Shown here in pieces: positions 43,408 through 50,792 of a stretch of DNA of 64,000 nt. The notes beneath the pieces are model-generated. The model searched no databases. It was not told where the DNA came from and saw nothing but the letters and a program-made list of their open reading frames with translations. The first letter of the stretch is position 1; the number at the start of each line of letters is the position of its first letter. The translations under genes and the position numbers were made by a program. Origin of the DNA: HGM04593 sp045654885 (GTDB lineage: Bacteria > Bacteroidota > Bacteroidia > Bacteroidales > Bacteroidaceae); contig JAZOOF010000027.1 in NCBI GenBank assembly GCA_045654885.1, positions 1 through 64,000 of the forward strand. The letters run 5' to 3'.

Positions 43408-43665
43408 ATGAAAACAATAACATACACCACACACGGCACCTGTGCCCGTTACATTGAACTGTCGGGCGAGAATGGTGTGCTGACAGATGTCAAGTTCTAC
43501 GGCGGTTGCAACGGCAACCTGCAGGGCATAGCACGTCTGGTAAAGGGAATGAAGTACGAGGATATCATTGCGCGCCTCAAAGGCATAAGCTGCAACGGCA
43601 AGCCCACCTCCTGCCCCGACCAGCTCTGCCGCGCAATAGAGGAACTAATGCAGGAAGGAGATTGA
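43408..43665 (+). CDS. TIGR03905-type TSCPD domain protein
   Basis: 85 residues from MKTITYTTHGTCARYIEL. The hallmark cysteines are in THGTCAR, GGCNGNLQGIARL, GISCNGKPTSCPDQL and LCRAI, the TSCPD domain also found at the end of class II ribonucleotide reductases. Small stand-alone members are common in gut Bacteroidales and clostridia; their role is unknown, but a metal or nucleotide site is plausible. An upstream frame extension of 11 codons is judged non-coding because it lies in a repeat-like leader. Confidence 0.9.
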   Translation: MKTITYTTHGTCARYIELSGENGVLTDVKFYGGCNGNLQGIARLVKGMKYEDIIARLKGISCNGKPTSCPDQLCRAIEELMQEGD

Positions 43666-44242
43666 AGAAAAGAAGCCCCACCCTAACCCTCCCCCGCAGG
43701 GAGGGTTAAAGGGCGCGGGGTACAGGAAAACATAACGCAATCGCCCACCCGTAGGGACACGGCATGCCGTGTCCGCCTTGCGCGCGAACAATAAAAAAAT
43801 ACCGCCGCTTTTTCAACTCCTACCCCCTTCGGGTACTCCCTCTTTAAAAAGAGGGAGAGTTTTAATCGCGCGTAAAAAACTGCCCCTTTTTGCGAAAGAG
43901 GGGCGAGCAACGCAGTTGCGGAGGGAGTTCGAGAAACCACATACCGTGCCCGCCTGAAAACCGCGCGTAAAAAACTGCCCCTCTTTCGCAAAGAGGGGCG
44001 AGCAACGAAGTTGCGGAGGGAGTTCGAACTAACCGCACCCACCGTAGGGGCGGGGTCTTCCCGCCCTGTAATCGCGGACATCCCCACCACCGTACCCGTC
44101 CGAAAACCACGCGCAAAACAACTGTCCCTCTTTTGGAAGAGGGACGAGCGCAGCGGAGGGAGTTCGAGAAACCACCACCGTCTCCGCCCAAATAAACCTT
44201 TTAGCTTTTCCGCCCTTTTGGGCATTATTAAATTAACCACCA
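43666..44242. repeat. Repeat-filled spacer
   Basis: 577 bases with no gene. In order: a CCCTCCC-GGGAGGG/GGGCGCGGGG unit (43673-43740); a GTAG hairpin (43751-43774); the hairpin repeat with CCTACCCCCTTCGGGTACTC and CTCTTTAAAAAGAG (43803-43866); three composite repeat copies (43879-43933, 43973-44028, 44120-44168); a second GTAG hairpin (44044-44066); and a leader (44192-44242) resembling that of the TSCPD gene. Confidence 0.8.
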
Positions 44243-44659
44243 ATGGCAAAGAAACAACCAAAAACCAACGAATACAAACTGCGCAACGAGGCCTTCATGC
44301 AGGCATTGCGCGATGGCGAGGAAGAACTCTACGAAATCTCGCAGGGAGTGCTTGTGAAAATCCTCAAGCAGGGCGATGGCGACCGCAGCCCACGCGGCGG
44401 CAGCGTTGTCACCGTGCACTACAAGGGCAGCCTCATTAACGGCAAGGTGTTCGACAACAGCTACGAGCGCGGCTACCCCGAGGCATTCCGCCTCGGCGAC
44501 CTCATCGTGGGCTGGCAGATAGCCCTCACGCAGATGCACGTCGGCGACCACTGGATAGTGTACATTCCCTACCAGTTGGGCTACGGTACCCGCGACAACG
44601 GCCCCATCCCCGCATACTCCACATTGATTTTCGAGGTAGAACTCGTGGCGATAATGTAA
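44243..44659 (+). CDS. FKBP-type peptidyl-prolyl cis-trans isomerase
   Basis: 138 residues without a signal peptide, so cytoplasmic. A short helical N-terminus (about 1-35) leads to one FKBP domain: VTVHYKGSLINGKVFDNSY, VGWQIALTQMHVGDHWIVYI, LGYGTRDNGPIPAYSTLIFE. It catalyses proline isomerisation during protein folding. Most Bacteroidota FKBP proteins are exported lipoproteins; this one is the small soluble type. Its spacer is full of repeats on both sides. Confidence 0.93.
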   Translation: MAKKQPKTNEYKLRNEAFMQALRDGEEELYEISQGVLVKILKQGDGDRSPRGGSVVTVHYKGSLINGKVFDNSYERGYPEAFRLGDLIVGWQIALTQMHVGDHWIVYIPYQLGYGTRDNGPIPAYSTLIFEVELVAIM

Positions 44660-44953
44660 CAAGCGGCCCCTCCCAGGCCCTCCCCCGCAGGGAGAGTGTT
44701 GTCATGGACGTGATTAAATTGTCCCTCTTTGCGAAAGAGGGACGAGCAACGCAGTTGCGGAGGGAGTTCGAGTTAACATCCGCCACCGTAGGGACACGGC
44801 ATGCCGTGTCCGCCTTGCGCGCGAAGAGAAAGATGTTTCGACTTCGCTCAACATGACAAGATGTAGAACGGGTGCCCGCCCGAAAACCGCGGGCAACAAA
44901 AAAACACCGCCGCTTTTTCAACTCCTACCCCCTTCGGGTACTCCCTCTTTAAA
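44660..44953. repeat. Repeat-filled spacer and left target flank of the IS110 element
   Basis: No gene. It holds a CCCTCCC-type unit (44665-44705), one composite repeat (44720-44772), a GTAG hairpin (44788-44811), a TTTCGACTTCGCTCAACATG motif, and the left half of the hairpin repeat (44907-44953) that the IS110 element has split. Confidence 0.8.
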
Positions 44954-44994
44954 CCTTAGATTTGCGCAAGAAAAGAAAGATAAAGTAGAATTAT

Positions 44995-45002
44995 TATATT
45001 TG
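44995..45002 (+). promoter_or_regulatory. -7 box for the bridge RNA/transposase transcript
   Basis: TATATTTG, an exact TAnnTTTG match. Transcription from about 45009 would give a noncoding RNA of about 170 bases before the transposase ATG. TTTG at 44961-44964 is 30 bases upstream, too far for a standard -33 box. Confidence 0.5.
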
Positions 45003-45008
45003 CCTATG

Positions 45009-45179
45009 ATGTTTAACTGATGTAAAGGAAGACGGAGAGTGAACCTACTCTTTTTGTGGAATAGAACCGTCCCTCTATTTGGTCTCCCCGCCTTTCTTGA
45101 ACCAAGACCTGTATAATAATTTAAACCTGGATCTTGTTAAGGTTTTTAGGTTAAGTTCAAGTTCCTTTACTTCACAAAG
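45009..45179 (+). ncRNA. Candidate IS110 bridge RNA
   Basis: A structured noncoding segment before the transposase. Outer pairing: GTAAAGGAA (45022-45030) with TTCCTTTAC (45162-45170). First domain: GACGG (45031-45035) with CCGTC (45067-45071), enclosing AGAGT/ACTCT. Second domain: CTTGAAC (45096-45102) with GTTCAAG (45155-45161). TCCCTCT (45070-45076) equals the left target flank, and TCTCCC (45083-45088) is the reverse complement of GGGAGA in the right flank. ATAATAAT (45113-45120) equals the last 8 bases of the element (46207-46214). TAAGGTTT (45138-45145) is the reverse complement of AAACCTTA at the left end (44951-44958). This is the target-loop then donor-loop order described for IS110 bridge RNAs. 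Confidence 0.75.
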
Positions 45180-46190
45180 ATGTACAAAAGTATGAATAAT
45201 TTTTATTTTATCGGTGTTGATGTCTCAAAAAAGAAACTGGATTTCTGTGTAATGTTCAAAAACAAGGTCGTACATGAGGAAGTCGTGGCAAATCATCAAG
45301 GTGCGGTAATAGCGTTGATACGCCAGCTGGAAAGCGACTACGGCATTGACAATGCACAGATGCTTATCTGCGCAGAGCACACGGGACAGTACACCTATCC
45401 GCTTGTATGCGCATGCGAAAGTGTTGAATGCAAGCTGTGGCTTGAACATCCATCCAACATAAAGTATTCATCGGGTGTACAGCGCGGGAAGAATGACAAG
45501 ATTGACGCCAGGCGCATTGCGATATATGCTGCTCGCTTTGAGGATAAAGTACGATATTACGAACGCCCGGAAAAGGAAATCGAGCGTCTAAAGCAACTTG
45601 AAACTGAACGCAGTCTTTATGTAGTTGATCTTGCCAAATACAAGGCGCAACTCAAGGACCAGAAGGAGTATATGGCCGAAAGAACTTATAACGACAAAGC
45701 AAGAAGGCTGAAAAAGTTGATGAAAGGACTTGAAGAAGCCATAAAGTCAATTACTGATGAAATGGAAAGTATCGTAAGTTCCACTGAAGTACTCGATAGA
45801 CAATACAAACTTTTACAATCAATAGATGGTGTAGGTTCGGTAGTCGCTTTGAATATGATTATAGTGACAGAGGGCTTTACCCGCTTTGATAATGCACGAC
45901 AGTTCTACTGCTTTGCAGGCTTGGCTCCATTCCAATACACATCTGGCAGCAGCCAGCATTCAAGAGCGAGGGTGTCGCACCGTGCAGATAAATGTATAAA
46001 AGCACTCCTTCACCTCTCAGCCGTCTCTGTTATTAGCAAAGCCGGCGGAGAACTGAAAGAGTATTATTTGAGAAAAGTAGAAGAGGGTAAAAACAAGATG
46101 ACAGTCATAAACGCATTAAGAGCAAAAATTGTGGCAAGGATGTTTGCTGTCATCAAAAGAAATGAATTTTACAAACCTATTTTCTCTTAA
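45180..46190 (+). CDS. IS110-family transposase (bridge-RNA-guided recombinase)
   Basis: 336 residues, or 332 from the ATG at 45192 (MNNFYFIGVDVSKKKLD), which looks the more natural start. N-terminal RuvC-like DEDD domain: GVDVSKKKLDF with the first Asp, ICAEHTGQY with the Glu, KNDKIDARRIAIYA with the last acidic residues. A coiled-coil linker (about 125-205) leads to the C-terminal Tnp_20 domain, with LLQSIDGVGSVVALNMI, FAGLAPFQYTSGSS (candidate serine nucleophile) and HRADKCIKALLHLS. It appears intact and possibly active. Confidence 0.95.
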   Translation: MYKSMNNFYFIGVDVSKKKLDFCVMFKNKVVHEEVVANHQGAVIALIRQLESDYGIDNAQMLICAEHTGQYTYPLVCACESVECKLWLEHPSNIKYSSGVQRGKNDKIDARRIAIYAARFEDKVRYYERPEKEIERLKQLETERSLYVVDLAKYKAQLKDQKEYMAERTYNDKARRLKKLMKGLEEAIKSITDEMESIVSSTEVLDRQYKLLQSIDGVGSVVALNMIIVTEGFTRFDNARQFYCFAGLAPFQYTSGSSQHSRARVSHRADKCIKALLHLSAVSVISKAGGELKEYYLRKVEEGKNKMTVINALRAKIVARMFAVIKRNEFYKPIFS

Positions 46191-46214
46191 TTTACTTGCA
46201 TAAACCATAATAAT

Positions 46215-46300
46215 AGAGGGAGAGTTTTAATCGCGCAAAACAACTGCCCCTCTTTGCGAAAGAGGGGCGAGCGCAGCGGAGGGAGTTCGAGTTAACACCC
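46215..46300. repeat. Right target flank and composite repeat copy
   Basis: The other half of the split hairpin repeat (GAGGGAGAGTTTTAATCGCG) followed by one composite repeat (46242-46291) that abuts the transposase remnant. Confidence 0.8.
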
Positions 46301-46489
46301 ACCCGCGACACAAATACCTATATCAACGGTGTGAAACAATGCTTATGGCCGTCGTTCGACTCCCGCCTTTGGCAACGGAACTATTACGAACATATCATCC
46401 GCAACCAACAGGGCTACGAGGAGATTGCAGCATATGTCATTGAAAACCCAATAAATTGGCGAAGCGATAAATTATATAACGAAGAATAA
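46301..46489 (+). pseudogene. C-terminal remnant of a REP-associated tyrosine transposase (RAYT)
   Basis: The frame ending at 46489 reads TYINGVKQCLWPSFDSRLWQ, then RNYYEHIIRNQQGYEEIAAY, then VIENPINWRSDKLYNEE. The block (L/I)WQRNYYEHIIR followed by a helix and Y(I/V)xENPxxW is the conserved C-terminus of RAYT/Y1-transposase proteins. The HUH motif and most of the protein are missing; the upstream sequence is a composite repeat that meets the remnant near 46292. It has no start codon of its own and is probably inactive. The MATE gene starts 6 bases later. Confidence 0.8.
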
Positions 46490-46495
46490 CCCACC

Positions 46496-47854
46496 ATGAG
46501 ACCTTATCTATCCCACTATAAAGACCTTGCCCGTTTGGGGTTGCCCATTGTCATTGGACAGTTGGGCATCATCTTCGTCTCCTTTGCCGACACCTTTATG
46601 GTGGCGCGGCACGGCACCAATGACCTTGCCGCGGCAAGCTTCGTGAACAACATGTTCAACCTTGCCATCATCTTTGCCACAGGCTTCTCCTATGGCCTCA
46701 CACCCATCATAGGCAAGCTCTTTGGCCGTGGCCGCCTGCACGATGCCGGCGCAGTGCTCAAGAACGCCCTTGTTGCCAACGGCAGCATGGCGCTGCTGCT
46801 TGTGGCGGCAATGTCCGTGCTCTATCTCAATATCGCCAACCTGGGGCAGCCCGTGGAGCTGTTGGGCATCATGCGCCCATACTACATTGTGCTGCTGCTC
46901 TCCATCCCCTTTATATTGCTGTTCAATGCCTTCAAGCAGTTCGCCGACGGCATCACCGACACCCGGACATCCATGTGGGTGCTCCTCGCAGGAAACGTGC
47001 TCAACATCGTGGGCAACTACATGCTCATCTTCGGTAAATGGGGCATGCCCGAACTGGGCCTGCTTGGCGCGGGAATCTCAACCCTCGCATCGCGCATGGC
47101 TATGCTTGCCATCATGCTCGTAATTATCTTCAATACAAAGCGCTACAGCGTCTATGCACGCGGCTTTCTTTCGGGTGCGGTAAACAAGACAAAGCAAAAG
47201 GAACTCTACCGCTTGGGTCTTCCCATCGCCGCGCAGATGGGCATGGAAACCGCCTCCTTCAGCCTTGCCACCATCATGGTGGGCTGGCTTGGCGCCAAAG
47301 CCCTTGCCGCGCACCAGATAATGTGCACCGTGGGGCAGCTTGGCTTCATGGTCTACTACGGCATGGCCGCCGCCGTCGCCGTCAAGGTGAGCAACTACAA
47401 CGGTGCCGGCGATACCGTCAACATCAGGCGCTCCGCATCGGCCGGCTTCCACCTAATTCTCGTCATGGCCGCCCTCACCTCGCTGCTCATCTTCGCCCTG
47501 CGTGGCAGCCTTGCCATGCCGTTCACCGACGATGCCGCCGTGGTGCTCCTTGTGTCGCAGCTTGCAGTGCCCTTTGTCCTTTACCAGTTTGGCGACGGCA
47601 TGCAGTGCAACTATGCCAATGCCCTTCGCGGCATTGCCGACGTAAAGCCCATGATGCTCTACGCCTTCATAGCCTATTTCGTTGTCTCGCTGCCCGCCGG
47701 CTACCTCTTCGGCTTTCTCCTCGGCATGGGCCTGCCCGGCGTGTGGCTCTCGTTCCCCTTCGGCCTCACCAGCGCCGGCGTGCTCTTCGCCCTGCGCTTC
47801 AGGAAAACGCTGAAGAAAAGAGAGACCCCACCCAAGCCCGGCATGGAAAAATAA
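46496..47854 (+). CDS. MATE-family efflux transporter
   Basis: 452 residues with 12 hydrophobic segments in two halves. It exports cationic drugs or metabolites using a Na+ or H+ gradient. N-lobe: LGLPIVIGQLGIIFVSFADT, MVARHGTNDLAAASFVNNMF, GFSYGLTPIIGKLFGRG. C-lobe: LGLPIAAQMGMETASFSLAT, GWLGAKALAAHQIMCTVGQL. The last 11 residues (RETPPKPGMEK) appear to be encoded by a repeat unit of the kind found in the spacers, which suggests the repeat replaced the original 3' end. No partner genes. Confidence 0.95.
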   Translation: MRPYLSHYKDLARLGLPIVIGQLGIIFVSFADTFMVARHGTNDLAAASFVNNMFNLAIIFATGFSYGLTPIIGKLFGRGRLHDAGAVLKNALVANGSMALLLVAAMSVLYLNIANLGQPVELLGIMRPYYIVLLLSIPFILLFNAFKQFADGITDTRTSMWVLLAGNVLNIVGNYMLIFGKWGMPELGLLGAGISTLASRMAMLAIMLVIIFNTKRYSVYARGFLSGAVNKTKQKELYRLGLPIAAQMGMETASFSLATIMVGWLGAKALAAHQIMCTVGQLGFMVYYGMAAAVAVKVSNYNGAGDTVNIRRSASAGFHLILVMAALTSLLIFALRGSLAMPFTDDAAVVLLVSQLAVPFVLYQFGDGMQCNYANALRGIADVKPMMLYAFIAYFVVSLPAGYLFGFLLGMGLPGVWLSFPFGLTSAGVLFALRFRKTLKKRETPPKPGMEK

Positions 47855-48136
47855 GGAAGCCCCTCCCTGGCCCTCCCCCGTAGGGAGAAGCCCCTCCCAA
47901 GCCCTCCCCCGTAGGGAGGGTTAAAGGGCGCGGGGTGCGAAAAAACATAACGCAAACACCCGCCCCTACGGGTGGGTGGAATGTTTGATGTGTTTGGTGT
48001 AAAATTAATATTGTTCATGTGTAAAAAGTACAAAATATAGCTATTGGTTGTGGAAATCTATTAAATATTCATACATTTCCACAGTGGATAAGATATTTTT
48101 ATTATATTCGCAGTGACCAAATAAAAATGAACAACA
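47855..48136. repeat. Spacer with short palindromes and ATPase promoter
   Basis: No gene. Two CCCTCCC-GTAGGGAG units (47863-47925), then a GGGCGCGGGGTGCGAAAAAACA segment like those at 43710 and 51590, a CCCGCCCCTACGGGTGGG palindrome (47961-47980), then AT-rich DNA with a TATATTCG -7 box (48103-48110), 27 bases before the ATPase ATG. Confidence 0.65.
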
Positions 48137-49576
48137 ATGTTGATAGGTAGGGATAAGGAGGTGAAGCTCCTGCAGGATTTGCTTTTTGCAAGTGAGTCAC
48201 AATTTGTGGCTGTTTACGGCAGACGTAGAGTTGGTAAGACATACCTTATACGAGAAGCGTTTAATTATAAATTTGCTTTTCAGCATACCGGTATATACAA
48301 CGCTCCAATGAAAGAGCAGTTGAAGGAGTTCCGTGAATCATTGTACGCGGCCGGTATGAAAAAGGCCGCAATGCCAAAGACTTGGAACGATGCTTTTCAT
48401 TTGTTGGAGAATTTTATATCGGGACTTCCGGCAGATGAAAAGAAAGTAATATTCATCGATGAGTTGCCTTGGATGGATACGCACAAATCGAACTTCGTGC
48501 GTTCGTTGGATCATTTTTGGAACGGTTGGGCTACCACTCGCCGCGATATTGTTCTAATTATATGCGGTAGTGCAACATCGTGGATTATTGATAATGTAAT
48601 AATGAACTATGGTGGTTTGCACAACCGTTTGACCAATCAGGTGTTTCTTGAACCATTTTGTTTGCGGGAGTGTAAGGAATATTGTGAATGGAAGGGACTT
48701 GGGTATACCGAAAATCAAATACTTGAGGCATATATGGCTTTGGGCGGTATACCTTATTACTGGAGTTTCTTAAGTAAGGGGCAAAGCGTAGCTCAGAACT
48801 TCGACCGTATGTTCTTTGCGGAAAGAGGAGAACTCACTCACGAGTTTGATGCCTTGTATGCTTCGCTGTTCCGCTCTCCAAAAACGCATATCGCAATTAT
48901 TGTAGCTCTTGCGAAGAGGAAAATGGGAATGCTTCGCGAGGATATTGTTAATGTTGCGAAATTGAAGGACAACACAGCATTTGCAACAGCATTAAGGGAA
49001 CTTGAACAATGTGGTTTCATCCGTAAGTATATCTCTATTGGCAAAAAAAATAAACTTGCAATCTATCAGCTGGTTGATAATTATACATTGTTCTATTTCG
49101 ACTTTATATCGGCCAATGTAAATGGCGATGAACATTTCTGGACCTCTCAATTAGGTACAACGGTACACAATGGCTGGGCCGGAAGAGCTTTTGAAAGGGT
49201 GTGTATCCAGCATATCCCGCAAATCAAATCGGCACTTGGTTTTGGCGGGGTAATAAGCAGTGCCCATTCTTGGCTCTATAAACCTTCAAAGAAATCCGAT
49301 ACGGGAACCCCGAGCGATGTGGGGGTTCAAATAGACCTGTTGATTGACCGCAATGACCAGACCATAAACCTTTGCGAGATGAAATACTCTTCGGCTCCTT
49401 ACACTATAACCCGGGACGAGGATATGCGTATAAGAAACCGTAAAGCTGTGTTTATGCGTGAAACAGGGACAACAAAGGCTGTGATGGTTACCATGGTTAC
49501 TACTTATGGCTTGACTCCAGGTGGTTACTCCAATGATATTCCGTGCCAAGTGACAATGAGTGATTTATTCAAGTAG
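48137..49576 (+). CDS. AAA-type ATPase with C-terminal PD-(D/E)XK-like domain (archaeal ATPase/DUF234 type)
   Basis: 479 residues. N-terminal P-loop domain with VYGRRRVGKTYLIREAF (Walker A), VIFIDELPWMD (Walker B) and CGSATSWI (sensor). A winged-helix middle (AYMALGGIPYYWSFL to about 330) is followed by a DUF234-like end with QIDLLIDRNDQTINLCEMKY: the D...E-x-K spacing of a PD-(D/E)XK nuclease fold. Such ATPases are widespread, mobile-like and of unproven function; defence or DNA-repair roles have been proposed. It is flanked by repeat spacers and has lower GC than the neighbouring MATE gene, which may mean horizontal acquisition. Confidence 0.88.
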   Translation: MLIGRDKEVKLLQDLLFASESQFVAVYGRRRVGKTYLIREAFNYKFAFQHTGIYNAPMKEQLKEFRESLYAAGMKKAAMPKTWNDAFHLLENFISGLPADEKKVIFIDELPWMDTHKSNFVRSLDHFWNGWATTRRDIVLIICGSATSWIIDNVIMNYGGLHNRLTNQVFLEPFCLRECKEYCEWKGLGYTENQILEAYMALGGIPYYWSFLSKGQSVAQNFDRMFFAERGELTHEFDALYASLFRSPKTHIAIIVALAKRKMGMLREDIVNVAKLKDNTAFATALRELEQCGFIRKYISIGKKNKLAIYQLVDNYTLFYFDFISANVNGDEHFWTSQLGTTVHNGWAGRAFERVCIQHIPQIKSALGFGGVISSAHSWLYKPSKKSDTGTPSDVGVQIDLLIDRNDQTINLCEMKYSSAPYTITRDEDMRIRNRKAVFMRETGTTKAVMVTMVTTYGLTPGGYSNDIPCQVTMSDLFK

Positions 49577-49943
49577 TGTTTTCCCACGGTTGTATAAAAA
49601 GTTAAAGGTTAAAACTGCGATTAAGCGAGAACATTGTAGGGGCAGACCGCGACAAATTATAATGCAACTGCTACACACGTACACGGCAGCCGTGTCCCTG
49701 CAATGCGCAAAAACCACCCACCGTAGGGGCGAACCGGTGTGTTCGCCCAATAACCGCGGACAAAAATGTAGGGACACGGCATGCCGTGTCCGCTTTGCGC
49801 TCTAAGACAAAGATTCTTCGCGTTGCTCAACATGACAAGCACGCAGAACGGGGTGCTTGCCCCAAAAACGCCATAAAACCACCAATGGGCAGACATGCGT
49901 CTGCCCATTGGTGATATAATATAAGGAATATTACCCCTGTCGG
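49577..49943. repeat. Repeat-filled spacer and prmA terminator
   Basis: No gene. It holds an ACACGGCAGCCGTGT palindrome (about 49681-49695), two GTAG hairpins (49723-49748 and 49768-49791), a TTCGCGTTGCTCAACATGAC motif, and the prmA terminator at 49881-49912. Confidence 0.75.
49881..49912 (-). terminator. prmA terminator
   Basis: The stem ACCAATGGGCAGAC/GTCTGCCCATTGGT with a 4-base loop, 31 bases past the prmA stop on the minus strand. Confidence 0.8.
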
Positions 49944-50792
49944 TTATTCTTTTATAAACCTCATCATTGCCCAGCGGTTGTCCTCGGCATAGTCCAGGTA
50001 GCGCAGGCCGTGCTGTGCAGCCTCGGCGCGCAGCACCTCCATGTCATCGGTGTAGAAACCGCTGATAAAGAGCAACGAGCCTGTGTGCATCGCCTTCACA
50101 TAGTTGCACATGTCGGCAAGCAGGATGTTACGGTTAATGTTGGCAATTACAACATCAAAACTGTCGGTGGGCTTTATTGCATCGGCGCCGCCAAGGCGCA
50201 CCTCAATGTCGGGCGTGTTGTTCAGGACAACGTTCTCCTTGGCATTCTCATAGGCGAACTCGTCTATGTCTATGGCTACAACGTCTGTAGCACCGTGCTT
50301 GCGCGCAAGTATGGCAAGCAGGGCAGTGCCGCAACCCATGTCCAGCACGCTCTTGCCGGTCATCTCCTGGGCAAGGATGGCACGTAGCATGTGACAGGTG
50401 GTCTGGTGATAGCCTGTGCCGAACGCCATCTTGGGGTCAATGAGAATGTCGTAGCGGGCAGCGGGCACGTCCTTGTGGAAGGTGCTGTGTATTACGCAAT
50501 CCTCGCCGAGCACTATGGGCCGGAAATAGTTCTTCTCCCACTCGGCATTCCAGTCCTCGCCCTCTATGAACTCGTCGCTGTATGTTATCCCGTAGCCCTC
50601 AAGGGGGAACGCAGCCACAACGGCAGCCACGCTGTCGGCATCGTACAGCGCCTGTGGGGCATAGGCCGACATGCCATCTTCCTCGGGCAGGAAACTCTCG
50701 AAGCCAGCCTCGGCAAGCAGTGCCGCAAGCACGTCGGTGGCAACTTCATCGTTAGGGGTCACGGTAAATTTTACTCTTGTATAGTCGTTCAT
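49944..50792 (-). CDS. prmA: Ribosomal protein L11 methyltransferase
   Basis: 282 residues. It trimethylates L11 using S-adenosylmethionine. The N-terminal substrate-binding domain (about 1-95) is followed by the linker DWNAEWEKNYFRPIVLG and the catalytic domain: PKMAFGTGYHQTT, SVLDMGCGTALLAILA (AdoMet motif I), VAIDIDEFAYENAKENV, and VIANINRNILLADM (the N-I-N-x-N motif). It is complete, transcribed alone and between repeat spacers. Confidence 0.97.
   Translation of the reverse strand: MNDYTRVKFTVTPNDEVATDVLAALLAEAGFESFLPEEDGMSAYAPQALYDADSVAAVVAAFPLEGYGITYSDEFIEGEDWNAEWEKNYFRPIVLGEDCVIHSTFHKDVPAARYDILIDPKMAFGTGYHQTTCHMLRAILAQEMTGKSVLDMGCGTALLAILARKHGATDVVAIDIDEFAYENAKENVVLNNTPDIEVRLGGADAIKPTDSFDVVIANINRNILLADMCNYVKAMHTGSLLFISGFYTDDMEVLRAEAAQHGLRYLDYAEDNRWAMMRFIKE

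Larger units (their letters stand above)
44954..46214 (+). mobile_element. IS110-family insertion element, about 1.26 kb
   Basis: The ends are placed by comparison with uninterrupted copies of the same hairpin repeat at 43803-43870 and 51663-51725. The left flank ends CCCTCTTTAAA; the right flank resumes at GAGGGAGAGTTTTAATCGCG. The exact base within the A-tract cannot be resolved. No terminal inverted repeat or target duplication is visible, as expected for IS110. The long noncoding end (about 225 bases) is upstream of the transposase and the downstream end is only about 24 bases, the layout of the IS110 rather than the IS1111 subgroup. Confidence 0.9.
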
